A stretch of 64,000 nt of DNA, from positions 1 to 64,000 of the forward strand of contig JACDHS010000001.1 in assembly GCA_013820875.1 (NCBI GenBank), written 5' to 3'. The position numbers and the translations under genes were made by a program. Origin of the DNA: Verrucomicrobiota bacterium. Its GTDB lineage: Bacteria; Verrucomicrobiota; Verrucomicrobiia; Limisphaerales; JACDHS01. A model generated the notes under the pieces. The model did no database searches, was not told the DNA's origin, and saw only the letters and a list, made by a program, of their open reading frames with translations. Positions within the stretch are counted from its first letter, which is position 1; every line of letters starts with the position of its first letter. This document shows, piece by piece, positions 16,443 through 24,861 of the stretch.

Positions 16443-17459
16443 ATGAATTCAACGAACAACAACAACTCCATGACGCGTCGCGACGCACTGAAGAAAACCA
16501 TTTTGTTCAGCACCAGCCTGCTGGCCGTCGGCCAGTTCGGACGATTGCAGGCGCGGGAGGCGGTCACCGGTTTTCCCGACAAAGGCATTCACTTGCTGGC
16601 CATTGGGGATTTTGGTTCCGGGAACGTGAATCAAGCAATTGTGGCCGGACAAATGGCCAAGTTTGCCAAAAAGCTTGGCACCCCATTATCGGGTGTGCTG
16701 GCCCTGGGAGACAATTTCTACAAACAACTCACCCTTGAACGCTTTGCTGTTCACTTCGAAGAAATGTATTCGAAGGAACACCTCGACTGCCCGTTCTATG
16801 CGTGTCTCGGAAATCATGACTATGGTCCCAAGTACGATTCAGGGCAGGGGCGGGACAAAGCTCAGATGCAACTGGACTATGCGAAGGACAATCCTGCTTC
16901 CCGTTGGAAACTGCCCGCCAAGTGGTATGCATTGGAATTGCCGGATGCAAAAAATCCTTTGGTTAAAATCATTTTTCTCGATGGCAATTCGATCGAAGGC
17001 GCATTGACGCCGCAGGAGAAGCTCGATCAGCAGCGTTTCCTTGAAGCCGAACTAAAAATAGAAACGCGTGCTCCGTGGACCTGGATGGTCAGCCATTACC
17101 CAATGTTTAGCGAGAGCACGGAGAGAGGAGACAACTTGAGGGTCATAGGACAGTGGGGAGGACACCTGAAGTCTCATCCCATCTCGTTATATATCGCCGG
17201 TCACGATCACGCTCTTCAGCATCTGGAAGTAGAGGGTTACAAGACCAGTTTCGTTGTCTCGGGAGCGGGCGGTGCGGGATTGTATGCGCTCAAGGAATCA
17301 ACACGGGGATTCGCTAAAATGATATACGGATTCACCCATATCCATGTCACGCGCGACAAGGTTGATCTGCAATTCATAGATGCAAAAGGGAACTGTTTAC
17401 ACTCCTTCAGCCGGACACCGGACGGGAAAGTAGAAATTGCCTCCAGCTCCGGTTCATAA
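16443..17459 (+). CDS. Exported acid-phosphatase-like metallophosphoesterase
   Basis: A 338-residue calcineurin-like phosphoesterase. The ATG at 16443 gives a leader with twin arginines ('MTRRDALKKTILFSTSLLAV'); the longer open frame upstream lacks any domain. All metal-binding blocks are present in order: 'GDFGSGN', 'LGDNFY', 'LGNHDYGP', 'SHYPMFSE' and 'GHDHALQH'. The order and spacing resemble tartrate-resistant purple acid phosphatases. It likely releases phosphate from organic phosphates outside the cytoplasm. Regulon site 2 lies ahead of it, making it the first structural gene after the two-component system. Confidence 0.9.
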   Translation: MNSTNNNNSMTRRDALKKTILFSTSLLAVGQFGRLQAREAVTGFPDKGIHLLAIGDFGSGNVNQAIVAGQMAKFAKKLGTPLSGVLALGDNFYKQLTLERFAVHFEEMYSKEHLDCPFYACLGNHDYGPKYDSGQGRDKAQMQLDYAKDNPASRWKLPAKWYALELPDAKNPLVKIIFLDGNSIEGALTPQEKLDQQRFLEAELKIETRAPWTWMVSHYPMFSESTERGDNLRVIGQWGGHLKSHPISLYIAGHDHALQHLEVEGYKTSFVVSGAGGAGLYALKESTRGFAKMIYGFTHIHVTRDKVDLQFIDAKGNCLHSFSRTPDGKVEIASSSGS

Positions 17460-17636
17460 TCCGCGGGTGCAACGGGTGGAATTCACGTTTTTCGTTTCAC
17501 TAACCCGAATTTAAAAAGCGGGTGAAGTTTGGCGTTTGTTTCCAAAAGTATTTCCGGGATGGATTGATTCGAAGAATGCAGCTCACCCTCAATCCTCAGG
17601 GCTGAAGCGTTTAATAAAATGTTAAGAAGAGGTGAG

Positions 17637-18020
17637 ATGGGCATTCAAAACGGTCCTCCCAAAAAGGCCTTCCGACGTGAGGCGGGCATCAAAACGTTCC
17701 AAAAAAGGGCCTCCCGACGTGAGACGGGCATCGAAACGTTCCGAAAAAGAGCCTCCCGACGTGAGACGGGCATCGAAACGTTCCAAAAAAGAGCCTCCCG
17801 ACGTGAGACGGGCATCAAAACGTTCCAAAAAAGGGCATCCCGACGTGAGACGGGTATCGAAACGTTCCAAAAAAGAGCCTTCCCACGTGAGACGGGCATC
17901 AAAACGTTCCGAAAAAGAGCCTCCCGGCGTGAGACGGGCACTAATTCCTGCGATTTGAGGTCCTTACCCACTGAATCGCATATCCGCACCTTCATGCAGA
18001 ATCACTCAAACGAGCGATAG
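17637..18020 (+). CDS. Doubtful ORF made of 14-residue repeats
   Basis: 127 codons from an ATG with a good ribosome site (GAGGTG a few nt upstream). Almost all of it is a 14-residue, strongly basic repeat of the type RRETGIKTFQKRAS. Because the DNA unit is 42 bp (a multiple of 3), several frames on both strands are also open, for example 'MPVSRREALFWNV' repeats on the minus strand, so openness is no proof of coding. Differences between copies include K/E, Q/R, S/F and R/P changes as well as silent ones, giving no clear sign of selection in this frame. The stop codon is the TAG directly after regulon site 3. Treat as a possible gene only. Confidence 0.3.
   Translation: MGIQNGPPKKAFRREAGIKTFQKRASRRETGIETFRKRASRRETGIETFQKRASRRETGIKTFQKRASRRETGIETFQKRAFPRETGIKTFRKRASRRETGTNSCDLRSLPTESHIRTFMQNHSNER
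17673..17940. repeat. 42-bp tandem repeat (minisatellite), 6.4 copies
   Basis: Units start at 17673, 17715, 17757, 17799, 17841, 17883 and 17925 (last one partial), each with CGACGTGAGACGGGCATC near its start. Copies differ mostly by A/G and C/T transitions. There are no unique spacers, so it is not a CRISPR. The array fills most of the 600-nt gap between the phosphatase and the sulfatase operon. The gap's first ~175 nt shows no feature I can name. Confidence 0.95.
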
Positions 18021-18047
18021 CCAGAGCGCATCGTAAATGCGTAAATT
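18002..18047 (+). promoter_or_regulatory. Regulon palindrome site 3 (TCACTCA-AA-CGAGCGA) with -10
   Basis: Palindrome 18002-18017 followed by T. TAAATT at 18042-18047 is a candidate -10, 24 nt downstream. Transcription would begin near 18054, so translation should start at the ATG at 18058 and not at 18037. It heads the two-sulfatase operon. Confidence 0.75.
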
Positions 18048-18057
18048 TCAGGTGCTT

Positions 18058-19524
18058 ATGCAAAATCGCACCAGAACTGGGTTTGCCTCATTGATTGGAT
18101 TAGGGATTTCGGCACTCGTTTTCTCCGTCGGACTGCTGTTGGTTCCCAATCTGGCTCATGCCGCGGAAAAGCCCAACGTTCTCTTCATCGCGGTGGATGA
18201 CATGAATCATGATCTTGGCACCTTCGGCCATCCGCTGGTGAAATCTCCGAACATAGATCGTCTCGCGAAATCGGGAGTTCAATTCGACCGGGCCTACTGC
18301 CAGTTTCCACTTTGCGCCCCGAGCCGCGCTTCGGTCATGACCGGATTGCGACCGGACACCGTGCAGGTCTTTGATTTGACGACCACCTTTCGCAAAGCGC
18401 TGCCCGATCAGGTGTCGCTCTCGCAACTGTTCATCAACAACGGTTATTACGCGGCGCGCGTCGGAAAAATTTATCATTACCAGGTGCCCGGCGACATCGG
18501 CAAGGACGGCCTGGATGACCGCAAATCCTGGAACCACAAAGTAAATCCGATTGGCCGGGATCGGGCGGACAAAAAGCTCGTCACAAATCTTACTCCCGGC
18601 CGAACGCTTGGGATTGGGTTGGATTATTTACGTTCAGAAGCCGCTGATGAGGAGCTGACCGATGGCAAGGTGGCCACTGAAACGATCAAGCTGCTTGAAG
18701 CGAACAAGGATAAACCATTTTTCATTGCCGCAGGATTTTATCTTCCACATCTCCCGTTCATTGCGCCCAAAAAATATTTTGATTTGTATCCGATTGAAAA
18801 AGTGCAGGTGCCAAAAGGGCCTTTTGACTATATGAAAGACCTTCCGGTGGGAGTTATGTCCATGCGGCCCTGGCCATGGATGGGAGTGACCGAAACGCAA
18901 GCGCGTGATGCGGTTCAGGGGTATTGGGCATCCATATCGTATGTGGATGCGCAAATTGGCCGGTTGCTGGATGCGGTTGAGCGGCTCGGGCTTGCCAAGA
19001 ATACGATCATCGTTTTCTGGAGCGATCACGGGTATCACACCGGAGAACACGGATTGTTGAAGAAGCAAAGTTTGTTTGAGAATTCAGCGCGTTCACCGCT
19101 CATCATTGCTCATCCTGGCGCAAAGAACAAAGGGAAGTCCACCCGGCGAATCGTTGAGTTTATTGATATTTATCCCACGCTGGCGGAACTCGCCTCGCTG
19201 ACACCGCCAAAAAATCTCGAGGGCAAAAGTTTGAAACCGCTCCTCGACAATCCCACGGCCAAATGGGATCGGCCTGCGTTCACACAAGTGTGGCGCGCCA
19301 GCTACCCCGGGCACAGCGTGCGCACTGATCGCTACCGCTACACCGAATGGGACAACGGAAAACAAGGAGCACAGCTTTATGACTACACGACTGATCCCGA
19401 AGAAAAGCGCAACCTCATCAATGATCCGAAACACGCGAAGGTTGTTTCTGAATTGCGGGATCTTGTCCGGAAAAATTGGGCGAATGAATATCGGCCAATC
19501 GTGAAAACTGCGCTGAATGAATAG
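18058..19524 (+). CDS. Secreted sulfatase (iduronate-2-sulfatase-like)
   Basis: A 488-residue type I sulfatase. The start at 18058 is favoured by the promoter position and leaves a proper signal peptide ('GLGISALVFSVGLLLVPNLA', cleavage near AHA). Metal-binding Asps are in 'IAVDDMNHDLG'. The formylglycine motif is 'CAPSRAS' (CxPxR), so the Cys must be oxidised by a formylglycine-generating enzyme that is not in the window. 'GFYLPHLPF' and 'WSDHGYHTGEHGL' complete the active site. It probably desulfates sulfated polysaccharides in the periplasm. The next sulfatase starts 18 nt after its stop and is a close paralogue, so the pair is an operon from a tandem duplication. Confidence 0.95.
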   Translation: MQNRTRTGFASLIGLGISALVFSVGLLLVPNLAHAAEKPNVLFIAVDDMNHDLGTFGHPLVKSPNIDRLAKSGVQFDRAYCQFPLCAPSRASVMTGLRPDTVQVFDLTTTFRKALPDQVSLSQLFINNGYYAARVGKIYHYQVPGDIGKDGLDDRKSWNHKVNPIGRDRADKKLVTNLTPGRTLGIGLDYLRSEAADEELTDGKVATETIKLLEANKDKPFFIAAGFYLPHLPFIAPKKYFDLYPIEKVQVPKGPFDYMKDLPVGVMSMRPWPWMGVTETQARDAVQGYWASISYVDAQIGRLLDAVERLGLAKNTIIVFWSDHGYHTGEHGLLKKQSLFENSARSPLIIAHPGAKNKGKSTRRIVEFIDIYPTLAELASLTPPKNLEGKSLKPLLDNPTAKWDRPAFTQVWRASYPGHSVRTDRYRYTEWDNGKQGAQLYDYTTDPEEKRNLINDPKHAKVVSELRDLVRKNWANEYRPIVKTALNE

Positions 19525-19542
19525 CTTCAGCGCCTGTATCTC

Positions 19543-21015
19543 ATGCCAAACTATTTCCAGTTAGCTTTTTTTCAGCAATCAAGCCGCAGGCGTCAACCTT
19601 TCGACCGGAAGCCATGTGCAGCTTCCAATCTGTTGTTAAAGATTGTTTGTGTGCTCGGGCTGATGTTTTTTGCAAGTGATTCCACTGCTGCTGAAAAGCC
19701 GAACATTCTGTTCATTGCAGTGGACGACTTGAACAACGATCTCGGGACGTATGGTCATCCCCTGGTGAAGACACCCAACATTGATCGCCTGGCGAAAATG
19801 GGTACGCAGTTCGATCGCGCTTATTGCCAGTATCCGATTTGCAATCCAAGCCGCGCCTCGATGATGACCGGTTTGCGTCCGGGTACGACAAAAGTGAATG
19901 ACCTTGCGAAGCATTTCCGCAAGGCGCTCCCCGATGTGGTGACGCTGCCTCAACTGTTCAGGAATAACGGCTACTACGCGGCGCGGGTGGGGAAGATTTA
20001 TCATTATCACGTTCCCAACGACATCGGGAAAAATGGTTTGGACGACGCGCCCTCCTGGGATCACAGAGTCAATCCAATTGGACGCGACAAGGCGGATGAA
20101 CATCTGATTGTGAGGCTCACGAAACCCACCGCAGGTGGTGTTTCGTTAAGCTACTTGCGCGCAGAGGGCGAGGACGAGGAACAGACCGACGGCATGGTTG
20201 CGACTGAAACCATCAAGCTGCTTGAAGCCAACAAGGACAAACCGTTTTTTATCGCAGCCGGATTTTATCGTCCGCATTTGCCCTTCATTGCGCCGAAAAA
20301 GTATTTCGATCTCTATCCCATCGATAAGGTGGAAGTAGCACGCGGACCGTTTGATTACATGAAGAAACTGCCGCCCCTGGCGATGGCTTCGACCAAGCCG
20401 TGGCCGTGGATGGGTATCACGGAAGAGCAATTGCGCGACTCGACCCAGGCTTACTGGGCCTGCATCTCATTTATGGATGCGCAAGTGGGCCGAATCCTGG
20501 AGGCGGTGGAGCGTCTCGATCTGGCAAGAAATACCATCATCGTTTTGTGGGGTGATCACGGCTATCACATGGGCGACCATGGCTTGTTGCGAAAGAAAAG
20601 TCTCTTCGAGACCTCAGCCCGCTCGCCGCTGATCATTGTCGCTCCCGGTGCAAAAAATAAAGGCAAGGCCAGCCCGCGCGTGGTCGAGTTTGTTGACATC
20701 TATCCAACACTCGCTGAACTGGCTGGATTGACACCGCCGAACGATCTCGAGGGGAAAAGCCTCAAGCCGCTCCTGGACAACCCGGCGGCAACGTGGGACA
20801 GGCCGGCTTTCACCGAGATTTCTTATGGGTATCTCGGCTACAGCGTTCGCACCGCACGCTACCGCTACATCGAATGGGAGAAGGGCGAAAAGGGCGCGCA
20901 ACTTTACGATTACGACACTGACCCTGAAGAAAAGCGCAACCTGATTGACGATCCAAAGCACGCGAAAATCGTTACCGAACTACAAGCGCTCGTCCGTAAG
21001 AATTGGGCCAATTGA
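19543..21015 (+). CDS. Secreted sulfatase, tandem paralogue
   Basis: A 490-residue sulfatase, similar along its full length to the preceding gene. The formylglycine motif is 'CNPSRAS', metal sites are 'IAVDDLNNDLG' and 'WGDHGYHMGDHGLL'. The leader is long, with a basic stretch before the hydrophobic core 'LLLKIVCVLGLMFFA', so an internal start is possible. It is co-transcribed with the first sulfatase. Differences near the substrate pocket (for example 'GISYGYLGYSVRTARYRYIE' shortened core SYGYLGYSVRT versus RASYPGHSVRT) suggest related but not identical substrates. The exact sulfated sugar is unknown. Confidence 0.95.
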   Translation: MPNYFQLAFFQQSSRRRQPFDRKPCAASNLLLKIVCVLGLMFFASDSTAAEKPNILFIAVDDLNNDLGTYGHPLVKTPNIDRLAKMGTQFDRAYCQYPICNPSRASMMTGLRPGTTKVNDLAKHFRKALPDVVTLPQLFRNNGYYAARVGKIYHYHVPNDIGKNGLDDAPSWDHRVNPIGRDKADEHLIVRLTKPTAGGVSLSYLRAEGEDEEQTDGMVATETIKLLEANKDKPFFIAAGFYRPHLPFIAPKKYFDLYPIDKVEVARGPFDYMKKLPPLAMASTKPWPWMGITEEQLRDSTQAYWACISFMDAQVGRILEAVERLDLARNTIIVLWGDHGYHMGDHGLLRKKSLFETSARSPLIIVAPGAKNKGKASPRVVEFVDIYPTLAELAGLTPPNDLEGKSLKPLLDNPAATWDRPAFTEISYGYLGYSVRTARYRYIEWEKGEKGAQLYDYDTDPEEKRNLIDDPKHAKIVTELQALVRKNWAN

Positions 21016-21071
21016 ACCTTAATTCAGTAGTGGCTTAATCGGGCTTAATCGCCAATTCAGGAAAACAAGAA

Positions 21072-21116
21072 TCACTCAAACGAGCGATATGCATTGGCCC
21101 TTGGAAAACATAAACT
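21072..21116 (+). promoter_or_regulatory. Regulon palindrome site 4 (TCACTCA-AA-CGAGCGA) with -10
   Basis: Palindrome 21072-21087, identical in its 16 bp to site 3, followed by T. TAAACT at 21111-21116 lies 23 nt downstream. It precedes the phosphodiester glycosidase gene by ~100 nt. Confidence 0.75.
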
Positions 21117-21211
21117 TTGGTGTTAATGCGAATACCGAACCAGAACGGCGAGGGTCAGAATAATTGCTCGGGTTTGCAGAAAGACTGTTGCGTTTCCAAA
21201 CCCTCTCTTAG

Positions 21212-22387
21212 ATGAAAATTGCCCTCCGCTATTTCACCCTGGCAATCGGTTTGTTGCTGGCCTTCTCGGTCCAGGCGCAAAAGGAATTGCACCCTCAATA
21301 TGAATCCATTTCACCCGGCCTCGACTATGCGCATATCCGGATGACGAACTGGAACGATGGGGAACCGCAGTCCATTCATGTTGCCCGCATGGAGCGCGGC
21401 CAAAAAGATCTGCACCTTGCCTCCGGCCTGGCCCACAACGAGGTTTTTCGTACCGCGCCAGTTTCAGTCATTGCAAAAGAGATTCCCGCGTCCATCGGAC
21501 AATCATTGGCGGCAATCAACACAGGGTTTTGCATCAACGTTCAAACTCCCTACTACGGGGGGCCGCGCGGCCTAGTGATTACAGAGGGAGAAGTGATCAG
21601 CGAACCGTCCAAATACAGTTTCTGGCTCAATGAAGATGGTGAAATGAACTGCGGGCAAGTCGAAGCAAACTTCACTGCAATACTGCCCGGCGGAAGAACA
21701 GTTCCAATCGGGCTGAACCGCCAATGCAATCCTGATGAAGTGGTTTTATTCACTCATCGCCTCGGAAGTTCCACTCGTGCGACGAACAATCTCGAACTCA
21801 TCCTTGAAGACGCCGAAGGCGCAGCATTGTTTTGGCGCGCCAGCCAAAAGTATTCATTTCGTGTGAAAGGGCTAAATCCGGGCGGTAACACCGCGTTGTC
21901 CAATAACGTCGCAATCCTGAGTTTTGGAAGCGATGTCTCCGCAGAGCTCGGCGAATTTGCGCCTGGTGACAAAGTGGTTCTCGACCTCGCCACTATTCCA
22001 AGCCTTCACAAAGTCAGAACAGCCTGTCAGACCATTTTCCCGATCGTGCGTCATGGCGAATTAGTGACCGAATTTGACACACGCGATTATCTGAAGCAGA
22101 GACATCCACGAACAGCGATCGGGTTCAATGCGCGCCATTTTTATATGGTGGTGGTGGATGGCAGAAAGCCAGGGATCTCGACAGGGATGCTTCCAGATGA
22201 ACTTGGTCAGTTGATGGTACTGTTGGGTTGCACCGAAGCAATGAACATGGATGGCGGCGGTTCCACAACTTTCTGGTCAGATGGCCACGTGCGCAATTCA
22301 GTGGCAGGCAGCCGTGAGCGCGACCGATCCGATGCCCTTGTTGTTGTAAAACGGTCCCCAGATGAGTTATCAGGAGGAGGCCGATAA
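21212..22387 (+). CDS. Secreted phosphodiester glycosidase (NAGPA/DUF2233 family)
   Basis: A 391-residue exported protein with signal peptide 'IALRYFTLAIGLLLAFSVQA'. The C-terminal catalytic-like region carries 'GFNARHFYMVVVDGRK' and the hallmark 'AMNMDGGGSTTFW' (residues ~345-357) of the NAGPA/exopolysaccharide phosphodiester glycosidase family. These enzymes hydrolyse sugar-phosphate diesters such as GlcNAc-1-P-linked glycans. A partner metallophosphoesterase begins 4 nt after the stop and could remove the released phosphate, a plausible two-step pathway. The strong GGAGGAGG ribosome site of the next gene lies inside the last codons. Confidence 0.88.
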   Translation: MKIALRYFTLAIGLLLAFSVQAQKELHPQYESISPGLDYAHIRMTNWNDGEPQSIHVARMERGQKDLHLASGLAHNEVFRTAPVSVIAKEIPASIGQSLAAINTGFCINVQTPYYGGPRGLVITEGEVISEPSKYSFWLNEDGEMNCGQVEANFTAILPGGRTVPIGLNRQCNPDEVVLFTHRLGSSTRATNNLELILEDAEGAALFWRASQKYSFRVKGLNPGGNTALSNNVAILSFGSDVSAELGEFAPGDKVVLDLATIPSLHKVRTACQTIFPIVRHGELVTEFDTRDYLKQRHPRTAIGFNARHFYMVVVDGRKPGISTGMLPDELGQLMVLLGCTEAMNMDGGGSTTFWSDGHVRNSVAGSRERDRSDALVVVKRSPDELSGGGR

Positions 22388-22391
22388 ATTT

Positions 22392-23279
22392 ATGCCAATC
22401 CATTTACATCCCGTTTCACGTCGCAGTTTTCTAAAGCAGTCCCTGGTAGCAGGCGCGGGGCTTCTGGCGAGTCCGATGTTATTTGCTGCGAGTCGAAAGA
22501 GCGATGCGCATGCCTGGGTAATGATGACCGACCCGCATATTGCGGCAGATCCCACGCAGCTTGGGCGCGGCATGAATATGACCGATCATTTGACCCAGGT
22601 TTGCGGGGAAGTTCTGGCATTGGAGAAAGCTCCCGCCGGGGTGATTGTGCATGGCGATTGTGCGTTCAGCACCGGGAAACTGGATGATTACGAACAGTTC
22701 CTGAAACTGATGCGGCCACTCCGCGAAAACAAATTGCCGATCCACCTGGCGCTTGGAAACCATGACCACCGGGAACGTTTCTATACGGCAGCAAATTTGA
22801 AAGCGTCTTCCGCGGTGCCCGACAAATACGTATCGGTTGTAAAATCCGAGCGCGCGAATTTTTTCATCCTCGATTCGTTGAATGAAATTCCGTCAAATCC
22901 CGGGCTTCTCGGGGAAAAGCAATTGCAATGGCTGGCCAAAAACCTTGACGCAAACAAGAAAAAACCGGCCATCGTTGTCGTTCATCACAATGAAAAACGG
23001 ATGATTGATTCCGACAAATTGATTGCCTTGATGGACGAGCGCAAGCATGTCAAAGCGCTGTTTCACGGTCACATTCATCGCTGGAGATTGGATGAAACTC
23101 CCGGTGGCGTGCATATCGTTAACCTGTTGCCGGTAGGGTATCCAACTGCAACTGGAGGAGCAACCGGTTGGGTCCACGCAACCTTTGCAGCCGACGGCGT
23201 GCGCCTCGAAGTGCGCTGCACCAACCAGGAAGATCCGTTGCACCGCACCGTCCATCAATTGAGCTGGCGCTCGGCTTAA
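22392..23279 (+). CDS. Tat-exported calcineurin-like metallophosphoesterase
   Basis: A 295-residue protein from the ATG at 22392, which gives a classical twin-arginine leader ('SRRSFLKQSLVAGAGLLASP'). Metal motifs in order are 'MTDPHI', 'VHGDCAF', 'LGNHDHRE', 'VVHHNEKR' and 'FHGHIHRW'. It differs from the 16443 phosphatase and is nearer the 3',5'-cyclic-nucleotide phosphodiesterase/Icc-like branch. It likely acts outside the cytoplasm on phosphomono- or diesters. It is coupled to the glycosidase gene. It converges with the frameshifted sulfatase across 28 nt. Confidence 0.9.
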   Translation: MPIHLHPVSRRSFLKQSLVAGAGLLASPMLFAASRKSDAHAWVMMTDPHIAADPTQLGRGMNMTDHLTQVCGEVLALEKAPAGVIVHGDCAFSTGKLDDYEQFLKLMRPLRENKLPIHLALGNHDHRERFYTAANLKASSAVPDKYVSVVKSERANFFILDSLNEIPSNPGLLGEKQLQWLAKNLDANKKKPAIVVVHHNEKRMIDSDKLIALMDERKHVKALFHGHIHRWRLDETPGGVHIVNLLPVGYPTATGGATGWVHATFAADGVRLEVRCTNQEDPLHRTVHQLSWRSA

Positions 23280-23307
23280 CCAAGCGGACCCAAGTCATTT
23301 CGCCTGA

Positions 23308-24818
23308 TCATTTTTTCTGTGCAGGAACTGCGGCGCGCCAGCCTGCTTCCAGTTGGGCTGTGAGTTCCCTCTGTTTTGCTGCGTGAGCGGGAATTCCTGC
23401 AAGGTTGATGTTTCCGTCCGGATCGGATTTGTAATCGTACAGTTCGAATGAAACGGCTTCGCCTGGCTTGATCCAGCGTTGCAATCGGTAGCGTTCTGTG
23501 CGGATTGAGTAACCAGTCCATCCATCTGGACGATGAATCTCGGTAAACGCCGCCTTTTTCCAACTCCGCTTTGGAGTGTGCAACAACGGAACAAAGCTTG
23601 TGCCTTCAAGATGGGTTGGCGCAGGAAGTTCTGCCAGTTGAGCCAGCGTTGGAAAAAGATCCACCAACTCTACCATGCCGGCGGTGCGAACGTTCTTCTT
23701 CAAATCGGGCCCACGAACGATCAGCGGGACTCGAGCATCCAGTTCGAAGTTGGTCAATTTACCCCATCCGCTGTGCTCGCCGAGCTTAAAGCCGTGGTCA
23801 CTCCAAAGCACAACGATGGTGTTGTTGTTTAAGCCGAGTCGCTCCAGTTCATCCAGGACGCGGCCAACTTGCGCATCAACGAAGCTGATGCACGCGTAAT
23901 AACCATGACGGGCGAGGCGTGCGTAGTCCTCGGGAATGGGCCGCTCCTTTGGAACATCCGTGTAGGTCATAAATTCCACGTTGTCACCGACTGCACGGGG
24001 GGCATTCGCAGGCGTTGAACGTTCCGGGCGATCGGCAAAGCGGCACGGTCATAGAGATCCCAATACCTGCGCGGCGCGACAAAAGGCAGGTGTGGCTTGT
24101 GAAAACCGACAGCGAGAAAAAACGGTTGTTCCTTCTGCTTTAACTCACGCAACGTTTCAACCGCTTGCCTGGCGATTTGTCCATCCAGCAGATCGTCGTC
24201 TTCGCAATCCGCAACTTCCGTAAGCGGACCACGTTGCGAGCGTTCCAACTCCATTCCAATCACACCCTTGGCTTTCGCAATGTCGAATTTCTTCCAACCT
24301 GCTTCGTTGATCGCGGCGCTGAAATAGGGCGCGCGCTTTTCCGGGTCTGATGGCCCAAACTTCGGTGCGGGATAAACTTTCGACCAGGAATCAACGTCAT
24401 CAAGGTGAAATACTTTGCCTACCCGGTCGGTGAAGAAGCCGTTGTCTTTGAAAAGCTGCGGGAGTGATTGAATGCCTGGCAGAGCGTCGCGAAAATTATC
24501 GTAAAGCCCATACACCTTTGCTGACGCCGGAAGCGCGCCTGTCAGCACGCTGGCCCGCGATGGTGCGCATATGGCCGTCTGGCAGTAGGCCCGATCAAAA
24601 ACCACGCCTGAGCGCGCCAACCGGTCGATATTCGGGCTCTTGATGTGCTTCGCCCCGTAAGATCCGAGTTCGTTGTTAAGATCATCAATCGAGATGAATA
24701 GAATATTGGGACGCGTCGTTGTTGTCGGTTGCGCGGCGACGACGAATGTTGAGATGAAAAGCGCCGCGGACAGCACTATTCTGATTGGTGAAAACCAGCC
24801 TGAATATTTATGCATCAT
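23308..24818 (-). pseudogene. Sulfatase interrupted by a frameshift
   Basis: Two overlapping frames together make one sulfatase of ~500 residues. The 5' part (24818 down to ~23967) has a signal peptide ('IVLSAALFISTFVVAA'), the metal site 'ISIDDLNNELG', the formylglycine motif 'CAPSRAS' and 'GFHKPHLPF'. Reading frame is lost at about 24011-24019. The 3' part, in the other frame, has 'YTDVPKERPIPEDYARLARH', 'WSDHGFKLGEHSGW' and a normal C-terminus. Restoring one nucleotide near 'AACGTTCAACGCC' rejoins 'NVQ.PANAPRAVGDN'. It is either a recent pseudogene or a sequencing error. It is the second gene of the CehA operon (26-nt gap if its first Met is used). Confidence 0.85.
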
Positions 24819-24861
24819 TTGTAATTCCAAGATCATATCGAGCGGTCATATGACGCTGATC

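Noticed and set aside
17673..17940. Regular repeat array suggestive of CRISPR
   Set aside because: Units are directly adjacent with no unique spacers and no cas genes are nearby; it is a minisatellite.
17645..17995. Minus-strand repeat ORF (MPVSRREALFWNV units)
   Set aside because: It is a shadow of the 42-bp tandem repeat, with no ribosome site or promoter evidence.
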